Shown piece after piece: positions 8,838 to 18,112 of a stretch of DNA of 64,000 nucleotides. This DNA comes from Ureibacillus manganicus DSM 26584 (GTDB lineage: Bacteria > Bacillota > Bacilli > Bacillales_A > Planococcaceae): positions 1 through 64,000 of the forward strand of contig NZ_JPVN01000019.1 in assembly GCF_000772945.1 (NCBI RefSeq), given 5' to 3'. The notes beneath the pieces are model-generated. The model saw only the letters and a program-made list of their open reading frames with translations, was not told the DNA's origin and did not search any database. The stretch's first letter is position 1, and every line of letters begins with the position of its first letter. The position numbers and the translations under genes were made by a program.

Positions 8838-9708
8838 TAATTTCTCCAAAAGTAATTTTCATGCTGGGAGCGTATATTAATGAAGAATCAATGTTAAATA
8901 CTTGTGAAAAGAGCATTTCAGCCACAAATTGTTCCTGTGCTTCATTAACTGTGACCCCTCGTTTATACAAACTTTCAATAAACTGTTCTTTACTTGCGGG
9001 TTCTCCACCTACTCCGTCTTCTTTTAGCGAATTAAACAATTTTTGTTTATCTTGTTGATTCATATCAGGATGGAGGAAATTAACCTTATCACTGACTCGA
9101 CACTCAATATTTTCTACGCCCAGTTCTAATAAGTATTGAGGTACTTTTACTCCAATATTTCCATTTTCACCACTTTTGTTTGCACTATCTTCAAATAATC
9201 TCTGAAGAATTCCAAGTGGAACAACCTGTGATTGATTATATCCTTCAAGCTCGTATGATGACATACCGGAAATCCAATGTGGTTCAAAACAAATTATTTT
9301 CCCACCATTTACAATAGAATTTACCATAGCTTGAAGCATTCTTTTTGGTTGGGACATGTGTAATAAAAACGCATGACAAACAGCAATGTCGTACTTTCTC
9401 TCTAATTCTATCTCAGTTGTATCTGCTAAAATAAATTCCGTTTCAAAAGGCAGGTTATGAAAATATTCTTTTGCCTTATCAATCAATTGTTGTCCTTTAT
9501 CTATACCTGTATATTTAGAACCTTTTGGTAAAAGGGGTAGTAATTTAAGTCCCAAATACCCATAACCACAACCATAATCAATAATATGTACTGGTTTAGT
9601 AATCTTCCAAACTCTACTTACTAAAAACTCTAAATAGTCATCGTTATAATATAAATCTCTAGTTCTTTTGAGGTATTCCAGTTGGGTATCTCAATAATAC
9701 TTTTCCAT
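8827..9708 (-). pseudogene. Class I SAM methyltransferase with TGA at codon 6
   Basis: The full frame runs from ATG at 9708 (after AGGAGG at 9720-9715) to a TAG at 8827, 293 codons. Codons 1-5 read MEKYY and codon 6 is TGA (9693-9691); one base change would make it TGG, Trp. The frame is then open throughout. Motif I is intact as IIDYGCGYGYLG near codon 45, followed by YTGIDKG (motif II region) and ILADTTE. Without readthrough, the next plausible start is a TTG at 9555, which lies after most of motif I and would give a non-binding protein. It may be a pseudogene, a strain-specific nonsense allele, a UGA readthrough case or a sequencing error. Confidence 0.85.
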
Positions 9709-9849
9709 CTTAGTCCTCCTCTTTACTTTTGTAACGAAAAAATATGAAAAAGTTCTACGCAATCTAGAAACTCCATGGTAGCTAAATAGCTTTTACTAAA
9801 AAAAACATCCGTTACTTTAAGTATCTTTTATACAAGAATTTGAAGTTCT

Positions 9850-10359
9850 CTATTTTTCCGAAAACCAATAGAGTGCTTTTTGTTCCAGCTCACTCACGAA
9901 TCTCTTTTTTGCTGGACTATATTCACTTGTGGATTCGTAACGTTGAGCCAATTCTTCTTTGAAGCGACTGTACCTAGCTACTTCCTCGGGATGAGACCTC
10001 AGATAATCACGAAAAATTATATGACGTTCAATTTCAGGATTACCAAATTGATAAAAATGAATATGATGGGTTCTGTTTTCCCCGCCTTTTCTAAATAACC
10101 TCCTACCTTCAATACCCCATTCCCCAGCAATATCATACCCAAGAGAACCTAATTGGTTATTAAATAAATCAATCTTCTCTATGCTTTTCACGATACACAT
10201 CATGTCAATTACAGGTTTTGCCTTCATTCCCTTAACTGACGTACTCCCAAAATGCTCACATCTTATTATCTCGTCTCCAAATATTGTTTTCAGAAAATTA
10301 ACTTCTGCCTGAAACAATCGAGTCCAATCTTCACTATAATCTGTAAGCCGAACTTTCAT
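9850..10359 (-). CDS. GrpB/UPF0157 nucleotidyltransferase-fold protein
   Basis: A 169-residue GrpB family protein. The hallmark is the nucleotidyltransferase-like core HFGSTSVKGMKAKPVIDMMC (residues about 40-60), followed by GEWGIEGRRLFRKGG and HHIHFYQFGNPE. The enzymatic role is unknown; some fused relatives act with CoaE. I choose ATG 10359 because AAGGTGG lies 10 bases upstream; the frame is open another 20 codons without a ribosome binding site. It is a single-gene unit. Confidence 0.85.
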   Translation of the reverse strand: MKVRLTDYSEDWTRLFQAEVNFLKTIFGDEIIRCEHFGSTSVKGMKAKPVIDMMCIVKSIEKIDLFNNQLGSLGYDIAGEWGIEGRRLFRKGGENRTHHIHFYQFGNPEIERHIIFRDYLRSHPEEVARYSRFKEELAQRYESTSEYSPAKKRFVSELEQKALYWFSEK

Positions 10360-10549
10360 ATTGTTATATCCACCTTTTATTTCTACTTTATATACAGACT
10401 TTAATTTCTTCTTATTCAACTAACCTGCCTAGTTAGTACAATACTTCAATGAAAGCGACACTTTTTGACCTCTATCCCTCATTAGTTGAATAAAAAAGTG
10501 TGGTATTTTCAAACGATCACATCTCTTTGTTGATTATAGGTATATCATT

Positions 10550-11035
10550 TCAATTAAAATTATTTTTCTGATTTAATTTATGTTCCTCTATTAAGTCAAT
10601 GTTTCTACCATTTATAGTATAATCCTGTAAATACGAACCAATATTGGCATAAAGCTCAACATTTTGTAACTCTGATAGTGGGAGCCATTTAACACCTATT
10701 TGATTTGGATCTGGATTTTCTGGAAGTCTTGGAATAGAGTGAGTTTTTAATTTACATTCAAACATCATCACTAAAGTGTGTGTATCCCCAAATTTCCCAA
10801 AATTAAGATGTGGTGTATATTCATAGACAAATGCTAATGGACCAACTTCTACATCAATACATGCTTCTTCTTTCGCTTCTCTTTTTACTGCTTGAATAAT
10901 AGATTCATTTGGTTCAGTTCCACCAGCAGGTAAATCATAGACAATCCCTCTTACAGGGTCATTATATTGTGTTAGTAATATTTTATTATCTTCAATAATT
11001 ATTGCCCCTGCACGTACCCTTATATGAAATTGCAT
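10550..11035 (-). CDS. NUDIX hydrolase
   Basis: A 161-residue NUDIX protein. The box is GGTEPNESIIQAVKREAKEE followed by ACIDVEV; the usual Gly after EE is replaced by Ala-Cys, a small deviation. N-terminal strand RVRAGAIIIEDNKILL and MMFECKL are typical of ADP-ribose- or nucleotide-type members, but the substrate cannot be assigned. The start has AGGAAGTG upstream. It is a single-gene unit. Confidence 0.85.
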   Translation of the reverse strand: MQFHIRVRAGAIIIEDNKILLTQYNDPVRGIVYDLPAGGTEPNESIIQAVKREAKEEACIDVEVGPLAFVYEYTPHLNFGKFGDTHTLVMMFECKLKTHSIPRLPENPDPNQIGVKWLPLSELQNVELYANIGSYLQDYTINGRNIDLIEEHKLNQKNNFN

Positions 11036-11151
11036 CTACTTTCACTTCCTATAATAAAAGGATAATTTTTCAACAACTTGGATCGTTAGTGGTTATATTG
11101 AGTTTATAGTATCTTAGATTATGCAAAACATTCGTTTAAGAAAATTAATCC

Positions 11152-11490
11152 TCACTCAATTCTGCCATACTTCTTATGTAATCTTTCTTTACACTCATTC
11201 CAAGTAGGAATAGCTTCTGCTACCCAATAAATTAATTCTAATTTATCTGCAATATTTCGTGATATTTTCATTGATTTTAGATGATTACCATTATTTCGAA
11301 AGACCATCATATGTTCCTTGCTTTCCAAAACTGTTAAAGTCCAATATGTGTCCCATCCTTCTTTGTTAAAAGAAGAAAATTTTAATCCTTCTGTATTTTT
11401 TGATTGAATAATTGACTTTATTGTATGAAAAAAAAAGTTAGGTAATTTTCTCTTACTTTTTATATGCAACCTGGTAACTGAAATAAACAT
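11152..11490 (-). CDS. DUF3291/ABM-like dimeric barrel protein
   Basis: A 112-residue protein resembling the antibiotic-biosynthesis-monooxygenase superfamily. WDTYWTLTVLESKEHMMVFR followed by NNGNHLKSM matches the conserved strand, helix and NSGAHLKAM-like segment of that group. Members range from heme-degrading to cofactor-free oxygenases, so activity is not predicted. It is a single-gene unit. Confidence 0.6.
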   Translation of the reverse strand: MFISVTRLHIKSKRKLPNFFFHTIKSIIQSKNTEGLKFSSFNKEGWDTYWTLTVLESKEHMMVFRNNGNHLKSMKISRNIADKLELIYWVAEAIPTWNECKERLHKKYGRIE

Positions 11491-11800
11491 ATCGTATTCA
11501 TCCTTTCACATATAAACTATGATAATATGTCAAAAATAGACTATAGATAAGTTTTTTAAATCTAATGTATAAACTAAATTGACCAAGAAAAGCTTTATCA
11601 ATATTAGATTGATTAACTTGTTTAAACGGTTTTTCTTGAAATTTCTTATTTTTCTCGTCTAAATAACAATTTCTAGAAAACCCTCCAGATATTTTATCCT
11701 TTATTTTTAGAAATATCTATCCTAATTAAAGGCAATCAATCAATAGCCCCTATAACCTTTATTCATAATTCAACAATGCACCTCAGTCAATAAGTTCGAC
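11491..11800. other. Intergenic, no gene seen
   Basis: About 310 bases of AT-rich sequence with many stops in all frames. It should contain the promoter of the DUF3291-like gene. No clear promoter pair or riboswitch was recognised. Confidence 0.5.
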
Positions 11801-11832
11801 AAAAAAAGCGTAAACCCTTGTGGATCAACGCT
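11801..11832 (-). terminator. Terminator, AGCGTTAATCC-type
   Basis: AGCGT (11808-11812) and ACGCT (11828-11832) close an imperfect hairpin with a CCC/GG inner pairing, and seven T follow on the minus strand. It lies 36 bases downstream of the PhzF gene and resembles the hairpins at 8405 and 54578. Confidence 0.7.
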
Positions 11833-11868
11833 GTTCGGTATTTTCTCATTATTAATTTTAAAAAGTAA

Positions 11869-12777
11869 TTACGACTCACTACCATAAGAAATAGTTAGTT
11901 CCTTTACAAACACTGCATTACCTGATATTTCCACATTATAGGTGTCTAACTTTTTGGAGATGTGTACCATCACGCGACCTTCTTTTCCTATCTCGTTCCC
12001 TTGGGATACTTTTAGGTCAACTGATTGATCAATCTCATTATTTTTTACGTATTTCGCATAATACGCACCCATCACACCTGATGCTGTTCCAGTGACTGGA
12101 TCTTCAATCGTTCCAGAAAAAGGAGATGAGAAGTGTCTCGCATGCATATGTGCTGTTGGATCATTTGACTCTAAACAAAATGGATGAATTGATGATTTCG
12201 GCAATTCTTTTAATATAGAAGGAAAGTCATTATTAGATGGTTGCATTCTTTTAAAAGGTTCTATTCCTTTTATTGGTACTAATAATGTCCATATTCCTGT
12301 GCTACCATATAGAATTGGTAAGTCTTCATGAAGGTCTGATACATTGATTCCTATTGAATTTGCCAAATCCACTTTTGAACCAGTGAATTCTATAAATTGG
12401 GGTGAAGCTTGTCTCATTGTTATCGCAAAATCATTGTTAGGTAAGCTTTGAATACGTATTGGTAATATCCCTGCTCTTGTTTCAATAGTGATGTTTGTTT
12501 TATCCCCTAGTAAACCTTTCGATTTTAATGCATATATGGTTGCTATTGTTGCATGGCCGCATAAGTCATTTTCATGACCTGGTGTAAAATAGCGAATTCT
12601 AATATCAGCAAAATCCGATTTCAATGCAAATGAAGTCTCATTAAATCCAACTTCTAAAGCGATTTCTTGCATTTCTTGTTCAGTTAAATGATCTCCGTCT
12701 AAAACGACTCCCGCTGGATTGCCTTTATTCGGTTCTTTACTAAATGCGTCATAATGATGGACTTTGATCGTTTTCAT
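11869..12777 (-). CDS. PhzF family isomerase
   Basis: A 302-residue protein of the PhzF/diaminopimelate-epimerase fold. Characteristic segments are [27 protein letters not shown] with the conserved catalytic Glu, [13 protein letters not shown] and the C-terminal [10 protein letters not shown]. PhzF isomerises a phenazine precursor, but most bacterial members, including stand-alone ones like this, have unknown substrates. There are no other phenazine genes here. GGAGG precedes the ATG. Confidence 0.9.
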   Translation of the reverse strand: MKTIKVHHYDAFSKEPNKGNPAGVVLDGDHLTEQEMQEIALEVGFNETSFALKSDFADIRIRYFTPGHENDLCGHATIATIYALKSKGLLGDKTNITIETRAGILPIRIQSLPNNDFAITMRQASPQFIEFTGSKVDLANSIGINVSDLHEDLPILYGSTGIWTLLVPIKGIEPFKRMQPSNNDFPSILKELPKSSIHPFCLESNDPTAHMHARHFSSPFSGTIEDPVTGTASGVMGAYYAKYVKNNEIDQSVDLKVSQGNEIGKEGRVMVHISKKLDTYNVEISGNAVFVKELTISYGSES

Positions 12778-12829
12778 AGTTTATTCCTCCGTTTGAGCTT
12801 TGGACATCTATTAGTAAATAAATAGAAAG

Positions 12830-13327
12830 TTATAATAGTTTAGACATATAATATTCATCAACAAATTCACCATTAATTTTAAGTGAGTTTCTTTTTATAC
12901 CCTCAACCTCAAATCCTTGCTTCTTATAAAGGGCTACACCTGCTTTATTTTCAATGATTGTTGTTAGTTCTAGTCTAGAGATACCGTTTCTTTGAGCCCA
13001 TTGCTCTGCATAATTAAATAATGCTGTGCCTATTCCCTTCCCTCTCAAACTTTCTACGATTCCGATGGCAATGTAAGCAGAGTGTTTATTTTTATTTGTC
13101 GATCCTCCAACTAGCATCATATAACCAATGAGCTCGCTATCTTCTTCTGCAACTAAAATTGTAGAATTACTTTGTTTTTCAATTCTTTCAATGTGCTTTG
13201 CGAATTGTTCTGCTGTTGTATTTCTCTCACCCGCTTCCATTAACATATAATTAGAAGTGGCTTCTACTTCCTTTATAAGATTAATTAAATTCTCCGCATC
13301 TGCTATTTTAATCTCTCTTATTGTCAT
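12830..13327 (-). CDS. GNAT family N-acetyltransferase
   Basis: A 165-residue acetyltransferase with the acetyl-CoA loop ESLRGKGIGTALFNYAEQWA near residue 95 and the C-terminal ENKAGVALYKKQGFEVEG. The extended C-terminal strand with DEYYMSKLL is typical of RimI/PhnO-like members. The substrate is unknown. It lies 52 bases upstream of the PhzF gene on the same strand and may be cotranscribed with it. Confidence 0.88.
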   Translation of the reverse strand: MTIREIKIADAENLINLIKEVEATSNYMLMEAGERNTTAEQFAKHIERIEKQSNSTILVAEEDSELIGYMMLVGGSTNKNKHSAYIAIGIVESLRGKGIGTALFNYAEQWAQRNGISRLELTTIIENKAGVALYKKQGFEVEGIKRNSLKINGEFVDEYYMSKLL

Positions 13328-13387
13328 TGAACAACACCCTTTTCATTTACATATTAAAAGCATTATATTTGAAAGTCTATTACCTTA

Positions 13388-14029
13388 TTAGTAAATTGTA
13401 TGATAAATAGTATCAGCAAGTTTCATAGGGTTTTCAGTCTCAATATAATGTACTTCTCCTGGCCAATATCTTCTATTATATTTATTAAGTATTGCTTGCT
13501 CATCTCCAATATACTTATCACGTTCTAACACTCTTGTATACCTTACTTCCCTTGGACAATCGATAAAAATTGTATAATCATAAAATGTTTTCCATTCTTT
13601 TCTTTGTAGGAAAATACCTTCTATAATTACGATAGTTTGAGGTGACAAAGAAATGCTCCTATGATTTGTTGTATCTCTTGTTTTATCATAAAAAGGAAGG
13701 GATAAAATTTTACTATTATTATATAGTTTCTCAAAAAGTACTTCCTTGAGGTACTGAACGTTCCACTGAAGATAATAATACTCATACCATTCCTCGTACC
13801 CTGTATCATATCTTCTATTTCTTTCCACAATATGGTCATCAATATGTATTAAAACAACATTAATCTTTTGTTTGAGTTCTGATTCTATCTTATTTACTAA
13901 TGTTGTTTTGCCTGCACCACTTAAACCGTCAATAGCTACGATATACGGACGATTTTTATCGGATCGAGTCAAATATTTAGTAAATATTCTATTTACTAAG
14001 TTTTCAAGTGTTAATTCATACTCCTTCAT
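13388..14029 (-). CDS. Uridine kinase-like P-loop kinase
   Basis: A 213-residue NTP-dependent kinase of the uridine kinase/phosphoribulokinase group. Walker A is AIDGLSGAGKTTL near residue 36; VLIHIDDHI provides the acidic base and VIIEGIFLQRKEW the Walker B. A lid region with RDTTNHRSISL and RDKYIGDE follows. The substrate may be a nucleoside or an unrelated small hydroxyl compound. I choose ATG 14029 because AAGGAG lies 8 bases upstream and is part of the alternative in-frame TTG start region at 14047. Confidence 0.8.
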   Translation of the reverse strand: MKEYELTLENLVNRIFTKYLTRSDKNRPYIVAIDGLSGAGKTTLVNKIESELKQKINVVLIHIDDHIVERNRRYDTGYEEWYEYYYLQWNVQYLKEVLFEKLYNNSKILSLPFYDKTRDTTNHRSISLSPQTIVIIEGIFLQRKEWKTFYDYTIFIDCPREVRYTRVLERDKYIGDEQAILNKYNRRYWPGEVHYIETENPMKLADTIYHTIY

Positions 14030-14168
14030 TCCTAGCTCCTTTTGCAATACTTTCTCTCTTTAGTTCAATAATTCAACAAAATGAGAATATATCCTTTTTT
14101 GGAAAATGCCTTGTTTGTTGAAAATCATTGGTTGTCATTTTTAATAGCCGAGCTTATAACTTGTACAA

Positions 14169-15128
14169 TTAAGGAAAAACTTTACCTAGTCTTCTTTGAA
14201 TGATCTCTTTAAATTCCTTTGGCATTTTCTTGATAGTGATATCATCACCTAGAAATAGTAGCCAATTGGTCATTTCAAATAATTCTTCCGATTGTTCTAC
14301 ATTTAAATATGTTTTTAAAATAGCTGTTGCTTGGTATGGATTCGTAAAGGAAATAGTCAATTTTAATGGATGGTACTTTTTAAACTGAGCGATTGCTTTT
14401 GGTCCGAGTTCAATAATAAGGTTTATTTCATCATTTGTACTTAGTTTTTCTAACATCTGTTTCTTGCTCAGTCTTTTTTTCGGTTGATATGGTTTGACTT
14501 CGATTAAATGGTCGACTTGAAAAACCTTCTTCTTTTCTACTTTTAAATCAAAACCTTCAATAAACCACACGCTTTTTTCACGATAAAGGTGGAAAAGATA
14601 AATTGGAATAGTCACTTGATCATCTCCATTTTCCACTTTGATTACTAAATAACGATCCATAAGAATTGTTTGGATCAGTTTTTCTAGCATGGGATGAGGA
14701 AGGTCAGATAGATCAAGTAAGTTTGGATTTTTTGGATTAGTGCCTTCAAACAACAAAATTTGATTTAAAAGAACGAGATCGTCTTGCTGGTTTTCTGATA
14801 GGAGGCCTAGCAATTTTTCTGCAACAGACTGCCGACTTTTAAGATATGGGAGCTGCTGATTTCTTGTGGCCATAAATGCGATAAACAGTGCTTTTACTTC
14901 AGAATCGGTAAAACGAACATCAGCTAGGACCTGGTTTTTCATAACAGAATACCCGCCATCTCTCCCAACTTCAGCGACAAGAGGCATGCCCATTGACTCG
15001 ATTTCTCGGATATCTCGAATGGCTGTCGAACGGGAAATATTGAATTCTTGCATGATATCTGAGATTGTAAAGTGGGAACGGTTATTGATATATCGCATAA
15101 TTATGTTAATTCGTTCAACTTTTTTCAT
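14169..15128 (-). CDS. WYL-domain transcriptional regulator (YafY-like)
   Basis: A 319-residue regulator. Residues 1-60 are an HTH_11 DNA-binding domain (FTISDIMQEFNISRSTAIRD) followed by a short wing. Residues about 140-230 hold the WYL ligand-sensing domain, where the name residues appear as YREKSVWFIEGFDL. It is divergent from a GyrI-like gene, and a 24-bp inverted repeat lies between them, so it probably controls both its own and the divergent transcript. AGGAG precedes the ATG. Confidence 0.87.
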   Translation of the reverse strand: MKKVERINIIMRYINNRSHFTISDIMQEFNISRSTAIRDIREIESMGMPLVAEVGRDGGYSVMKNQVLADVRFTDSEVKALFIAFMATRNQQLPYLKSRQSVAEKLLGLLSENQQDDLVLLNQILLFEGTNPKNPNLLDLSDLPHPMLEKLIQTILMDRYLVIKVENGDDQVTIPIYLFHLYREKSVWFIEGFDLKVEKKKVFQVDHLIEVKPYQPKKRLSKKQMLEKLSTNDEINLIIELGPKAIAQFKKYHPLKLTISFTNPYQATAILKTYLNVEQSEELFEMTNWLLFLGDDITIKKMPKEFKEIIQRRLGKVFP

Positions 15129-15184
15129 AAAAACTCCTAAACAGTATCATTTTTTGACATGATTTAAACTTATGATAAAACTAT

Positions 15185-15208
15185 CAAATGAAGTCCACAA
15201 GTCATTTG
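15185..15208. promoter_or_regulatory. Possible operator between divergent genes
   Basis: CAAATGA (15185-15191) and TCATTTG (15202-15208) form a perfect inverted repeat with a 10-bp spacer, a shape expected for an HTH dimer site. It lies between the WYL regulator and the GyrI-like gene, 30 bases before the latter's start. Confidence 0.45.
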
Positions 15209-15237
15209 TTAAATAAAACAAAAAGGATGGTTTGAAA

Positions 15238-15717
15238 ATGGCAAATTATAAATTAGAAGAAAAAGAAAGCTTTAATGTTCTAGGTTTTGGAACTGATCTT
15301 AAGAGTCCTTACACTGATTTTGCAGGTATCATGAAGGAAAAGTCAGATTTTTGGAACGCAGTGCAACAAGATGGTAGGCTTGACACTTTAAAATCGTTAG
15401 CTGCAAATGATTACATTTTTATCGTTAACGAAGCTGTAAATAATAAGATGATGCATTATGCTGGAGTAATGACAGACAAAACATTACCGGAAGCTACAAG
15501 AGTGATTGAATTTCCTAAAGGCGAATATATCGTTATCGAAGGTGAAGCACAATCTACTGAAGATTTAGCGAATACACTAACTGGCATTGCCTTTGGACAA
15601 GTGTTGCCTGAGGTAACGGATGTTTCTTATGTAGGTGGACCAAACGCTGCAGTAATTATGGGAGAACGTGATGGATTGTTCTATGGAGAAATGTGGATTC
15701 CAGTTGTTAGAAACTAG
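15238..15717 (+). CDS. GyrI-like effector-binding domain protein
   Basis: A 159-residue stand-alone effector-binding protein. It begins NYKLEEKESFNVLGFG, has YIFIVNEAVNN and FPKGEYIVIEGEA in the middle and ends with YGEMWIPV, where the Glu is the usual ligand-contact residue. ATG at 15238 fits the AAGGA 10 bases upstream better than the in-frame TTG at 15232. It is divergent from the WYL regulator, so it may be a drug or metabolite sponge under that regulator's control. Confidence 0.8.
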   Translation: MANYKLEEKESFNVLGFGTDLKSPYTDFAGIMKEKSDFWNAVQQDGRLDTLKSLAANDYIFIVNEAVNNKMMHYAGVMTDKTLPEATRVIEFPKGEYIVIEGEAQSTEDLANTLTGIAFGQVLPEVTDVSYVGGPNAAVIMGERDGLFYGEMWIPVVRN

Positions 15718-15754
15718 AAAGTGAGAACTTTTCACTTTTTTAGGAGGGGATTGG

Positions 15755-16126
15755 ATGGAGACTTTTGAAGATTTTTTAAAGGGAATTGACGATCCCTTGT
15801 ATCGTGAAAAGACGGAAGAAATATTTAATTGGATTAAAAACAAATATCCAAATTTAGAGACAGTCATTAAATGGAATCAACCAATGTTTACAGATCACGG
15901 CACATATATCATCGGCTTCAGTGTATCGAAAAAACATTTGGCCGTTGCTCCAGAAAGCGTAACAATATCACATGTAGAAGATGATATCGTAAAGGCAGGT
16001 TACGACTACACAAAGGAAATCATAAGAATTCCATGGAAAAACCCAGTGGACTACTCATTGCTTGAGAAAATGATTGAATTTAATATTTGGGATAAAGCAA
16101 ATTGTACAACCTTTTGGAGAAAATAA
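15755..16126 (+). CDS. DUF1801 / frataxin-like iron chaperone (YdhG/Fra type)
   Basis: A 123-residue protein matching the DUF1801 fold of Bacillus subtilis Fra (YdhG), an iron chaperone supplying Fe for Fe-S cluster and heme assembly. Markers are IKWNQPMFTDHGTYIIGFSV and HLAVAPE, with the C-terminal IRIPW. The length equals that of Fra. AGGAGGGG precedes the ATG. It lies 37 bases after the GyrI-like gene; a weak AAAGTGA/TCACTTT hairpin separates them, so cotranscription is likely but may be attenuated. Iron binding is known for the family, not seen here. Confidence 0.75.
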   Translation: METFEDFLKGIDDPLYREKTEEIFNWIKNKYPNLETVIKWNQPMFTDHGTYIIGFSVSKKHLAVAPESVTISHVEDDIVKAGYDYTKEIIRIPWKNPVDYSLLEKMIEFNIWDKANCTTFWRK

Positions 16127-16145
16127 GTATAGGGTAAAATTGAGA

Positions 16146-16174
16146 AAAGCGCCATTTTTCGTAAGTGGCGCTTT
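16146..16174. terminator. Bidirectional terminator between convergent genes
   Basis: AAAGCGCCA (16146-16154) pairs perfectly with TGGCGCTTT (16166-16174). It lies between the end of the frataxin-like gene and the end of the ECF gene, with T-rich flanks on both strands. Confidence 0.8.
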
Positions 16175-16231
16175 CCTGCTTTACTATTTAATACTTTCAT
16201 TGATGAACTAATCATAAACGCAATTTTATTT

Positions 16232-16855
16232 CTATTTTTTTGCTAACTTTAGTAATGGTGGGGCTATTATTGCGGTAAGTACAGCAGCTAGTGTTGCTTC
16301 AACCAAACCATTAGTCAAGAACACTGTGAACACAGCTATAAAGATTCCCCCGATACTATCTACACCAATCGCCTGTGCATATGCATCTTGGAACAGTAGC
16401 GTGATTAACCCCATAACTAAAATTGTATGTATAAACGTTGAGAGCAAACCCGTTAGAAAAAAAGCTGTTTTCTGACTTGTTTTTTTCTTTGCTAAAACTT
16501 TTTGGAATATTTTAAAGATATAATAAGGAAGCAAACCAACCATTACTCTCGGTAAGATTGCAATCAATAAAGCCCAAAAACTTCCTTGTCCCGTACCCAA
16601 AACAGGAATCGCCGGAGAAAAGGCAAATGATAATAATGTAGGGGCAACTGTATTTGAAATAATGCTCGTTATTCCAAACACAAATCCGAGAGCCGCGCCA
16701 ATCTTAGGTCCTAAAATAATGGAGGCCATGATGATTGGGATATGAATAAGCGTTGCCTTAATGACACCTAAATGGATAAACCCAATTGGTGTGAACGCAA
16801 ATAATAATATTATAGATAAAAAAGTGGTAGTTAATGTAAAGTCTTTTATTTTCAA
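16232..16855 (-). CDS. ECF transporter S component
   Basis: A 207-residue integral membrane protein with about six helices. The sequence of helix 1-3 (FTPIGFIHLG, HIPIIMASIILGPKIGAALG, FGITSIISN) is typical of substrate-capture S components of energy-coupling-factor vitamin transporters, closest in feel to the pantothenate/riboflavin-like group. The energising A, A' and T subunits are not in the window and would be shared from elsewhere. Translation starts at TTG with AAGGAG 7 bases upstream. No vitamin riboswitch was recognised upstream, so the substrate is open. Confidence 0.8.
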   Translation of the reverse strand: MKIKDFTLTTTFLSIILLFAFTPIGFIHLGVIKATLIHIPIIMASIILGPKIGAALGFVFGITSIISNTVAPTLLSFAFSPAIPVLGTGQGSFWALLIAILPRVMVGLLPYYIFKIFQKVLAKKKTSQKTAFFLTGLLSTFIHTILVMGLITLLFQDAYAQAIGVDSIGGIFIAVFTVFLTNGLVEATLAAVLTAIIAPPLLKLAKK

Positions 16856-17180
16856 AATGTTACTCCTTAGTAAAAAAATTAGCTTGAATCTAAATTCATA
16901 AACTTCCGAAAAAATACTGAATCCTGTACATTCTGTTTTTGATTATGATTTAGTTTTTCCAAGATTTAAAGTAATATTAGTTAATTTTGAAATCTATCAA
17001 TACAATATGTTAGTTGATTACTAAAGAGGTTGTCAATTGCAAAAAGACAATGATTCTAAAAAGAGATACTGATCAACTAGACAATAGATCCAAAATTTAT
17101 GGAAAATTTAACTAGTAGTAACGGATATTTTGACAGAATCTACGAAATGTCATCTAGGTTGTCGAATTAATGCCGTAATA
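16856..17180. other. Intergenic, no gene seen
   Basis: 325 AT-rich bases upstream of the ECF gene. A weak promoter is possible on the minus strand (TTGACA, 18-bp spacer, TAACAT). No riboswitch consensus is visible. Confidence 0.4.
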
Positions 17181-18062
17181 TTATGCTATGGCTGTAATCG
17201 GATGTTTTATGTTTGATGGGAAGCTCTGACTGTCACTCGCCCTAACAAATAGCACATCATTACTACGATACATCTCACTGTGCGTTTTAATCCCAGGATA
17301 ATCAGGATTATAGTGAAACACTATTCTATTTGTTTCATTATCTGTAATCTTAGAAAGAATAGTTTCGAGATTCACTACTCCCCTACTAATTATGTCGTAA
17401 ATATTTACTTGCTCGCCTTCTTTTATAAATATCACTATTGCTTCTTCATCTTCTACATAATATATATCTTTACTAAATACGTAGATAGAATAAAACATTA
17501 ATAGTCCTTCTGTGTTTGCCGTTCCAAATCGACTGGAAACGGGTACTCTTTCAGAAGCAATTTTATAAATAAAATCAAGATGATCCTTGTTACTACCATC
17601 CAATTTCTGAAGACCAAATTCATTCCCGTTTGATGGTGTGTAATCAATCGAAAACTGAACTTCATTCGTTTGTTGGAACCCAAATTTAGGGTAAAAATCT
17701 AGTACTGTTTGGTTTGCGAATAGGTACATAAAGTCATACTGTTTTTCATATTCTACCAATACTTGATTCATTAGTTTCGCAGAAAGACCTCTGTTTCGGT
17801 AATCAGGGTGTGTCATAACTGTGCCTATTTGTATCGCTCTTTTAGTCTCACCTTCTATAACAAAATCCAGAAGGTTAACAGAAACATTTGCAATCACTTT
17901 TCCTTCATCAACAAAAGAATAAGGTATGTACCGTTGATTCCAATAGCCCTTTTGATACCATTCTTCAAAGTTTATACCGAAAACTATTGTTGCCAGCGAG
18001 TTAAAACTAGTTCTTAATTCCTCATTGTGTTTGTAATCCTTATAGAATTTGAATACTGTCAT
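17181..18062 (-). CDS. GNAT acetyltransferase, Eis-like long form
   Basis: A 293-residue protein with an N-terminal GNAT domain (IGTVMTHPDYRNRGLSAKLM near residue 90) and a longer C-terminal half, as in Eis-type enzymes that acetylate aminoglycosides or other amines. The second half has FYPKFGFQ and no clear second acetyl-CoA site. ATG 18062 is chosen because GGAGAG lies 6 bases upstream; the frame is open 17 more codons with no ribosome binding site. The next gene upstream ends 50 bases before it. Confidence 0.8.
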   Translation of the reverse strand: MTVFKFYKDYKHNEELRTSFNSLATIVFGINFEEWYQKGYWNQRYIPYSFVDEGKVIANVSVNLLDFVIEGETKRAIQIGTVMTHPDYRNRGLSAKLMNQVLVEYEKQYDFMYLFANQTVLDFYPKFGFQQTNEVQFSIDYTPSNGNEFGLQKLDGSNKDHLDFIYKIASERVPVSSRFGTANTEGLLMFYSIYVFSKDIYYVEDEEAIVIFIKEGEQVNIYDIISRGVVNLETILSKITDNETNRIVFHYNPDYPGIKTHSEMYRSNDVLFVRASDSQSFPSNIKHPITAIA

Positions 18063-18112
18063 GTTTTCTCTCCAATTTTTTATCAAATACAATCCTAACC
18101 CAAGCGTTTTCA

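Noticed and set aside
9472-9555. TTG at 9555 as the start of the methyltransferase
   Set aside because: It lies in the middle of motif I without a ribosome binding site; the original start is at 9708.
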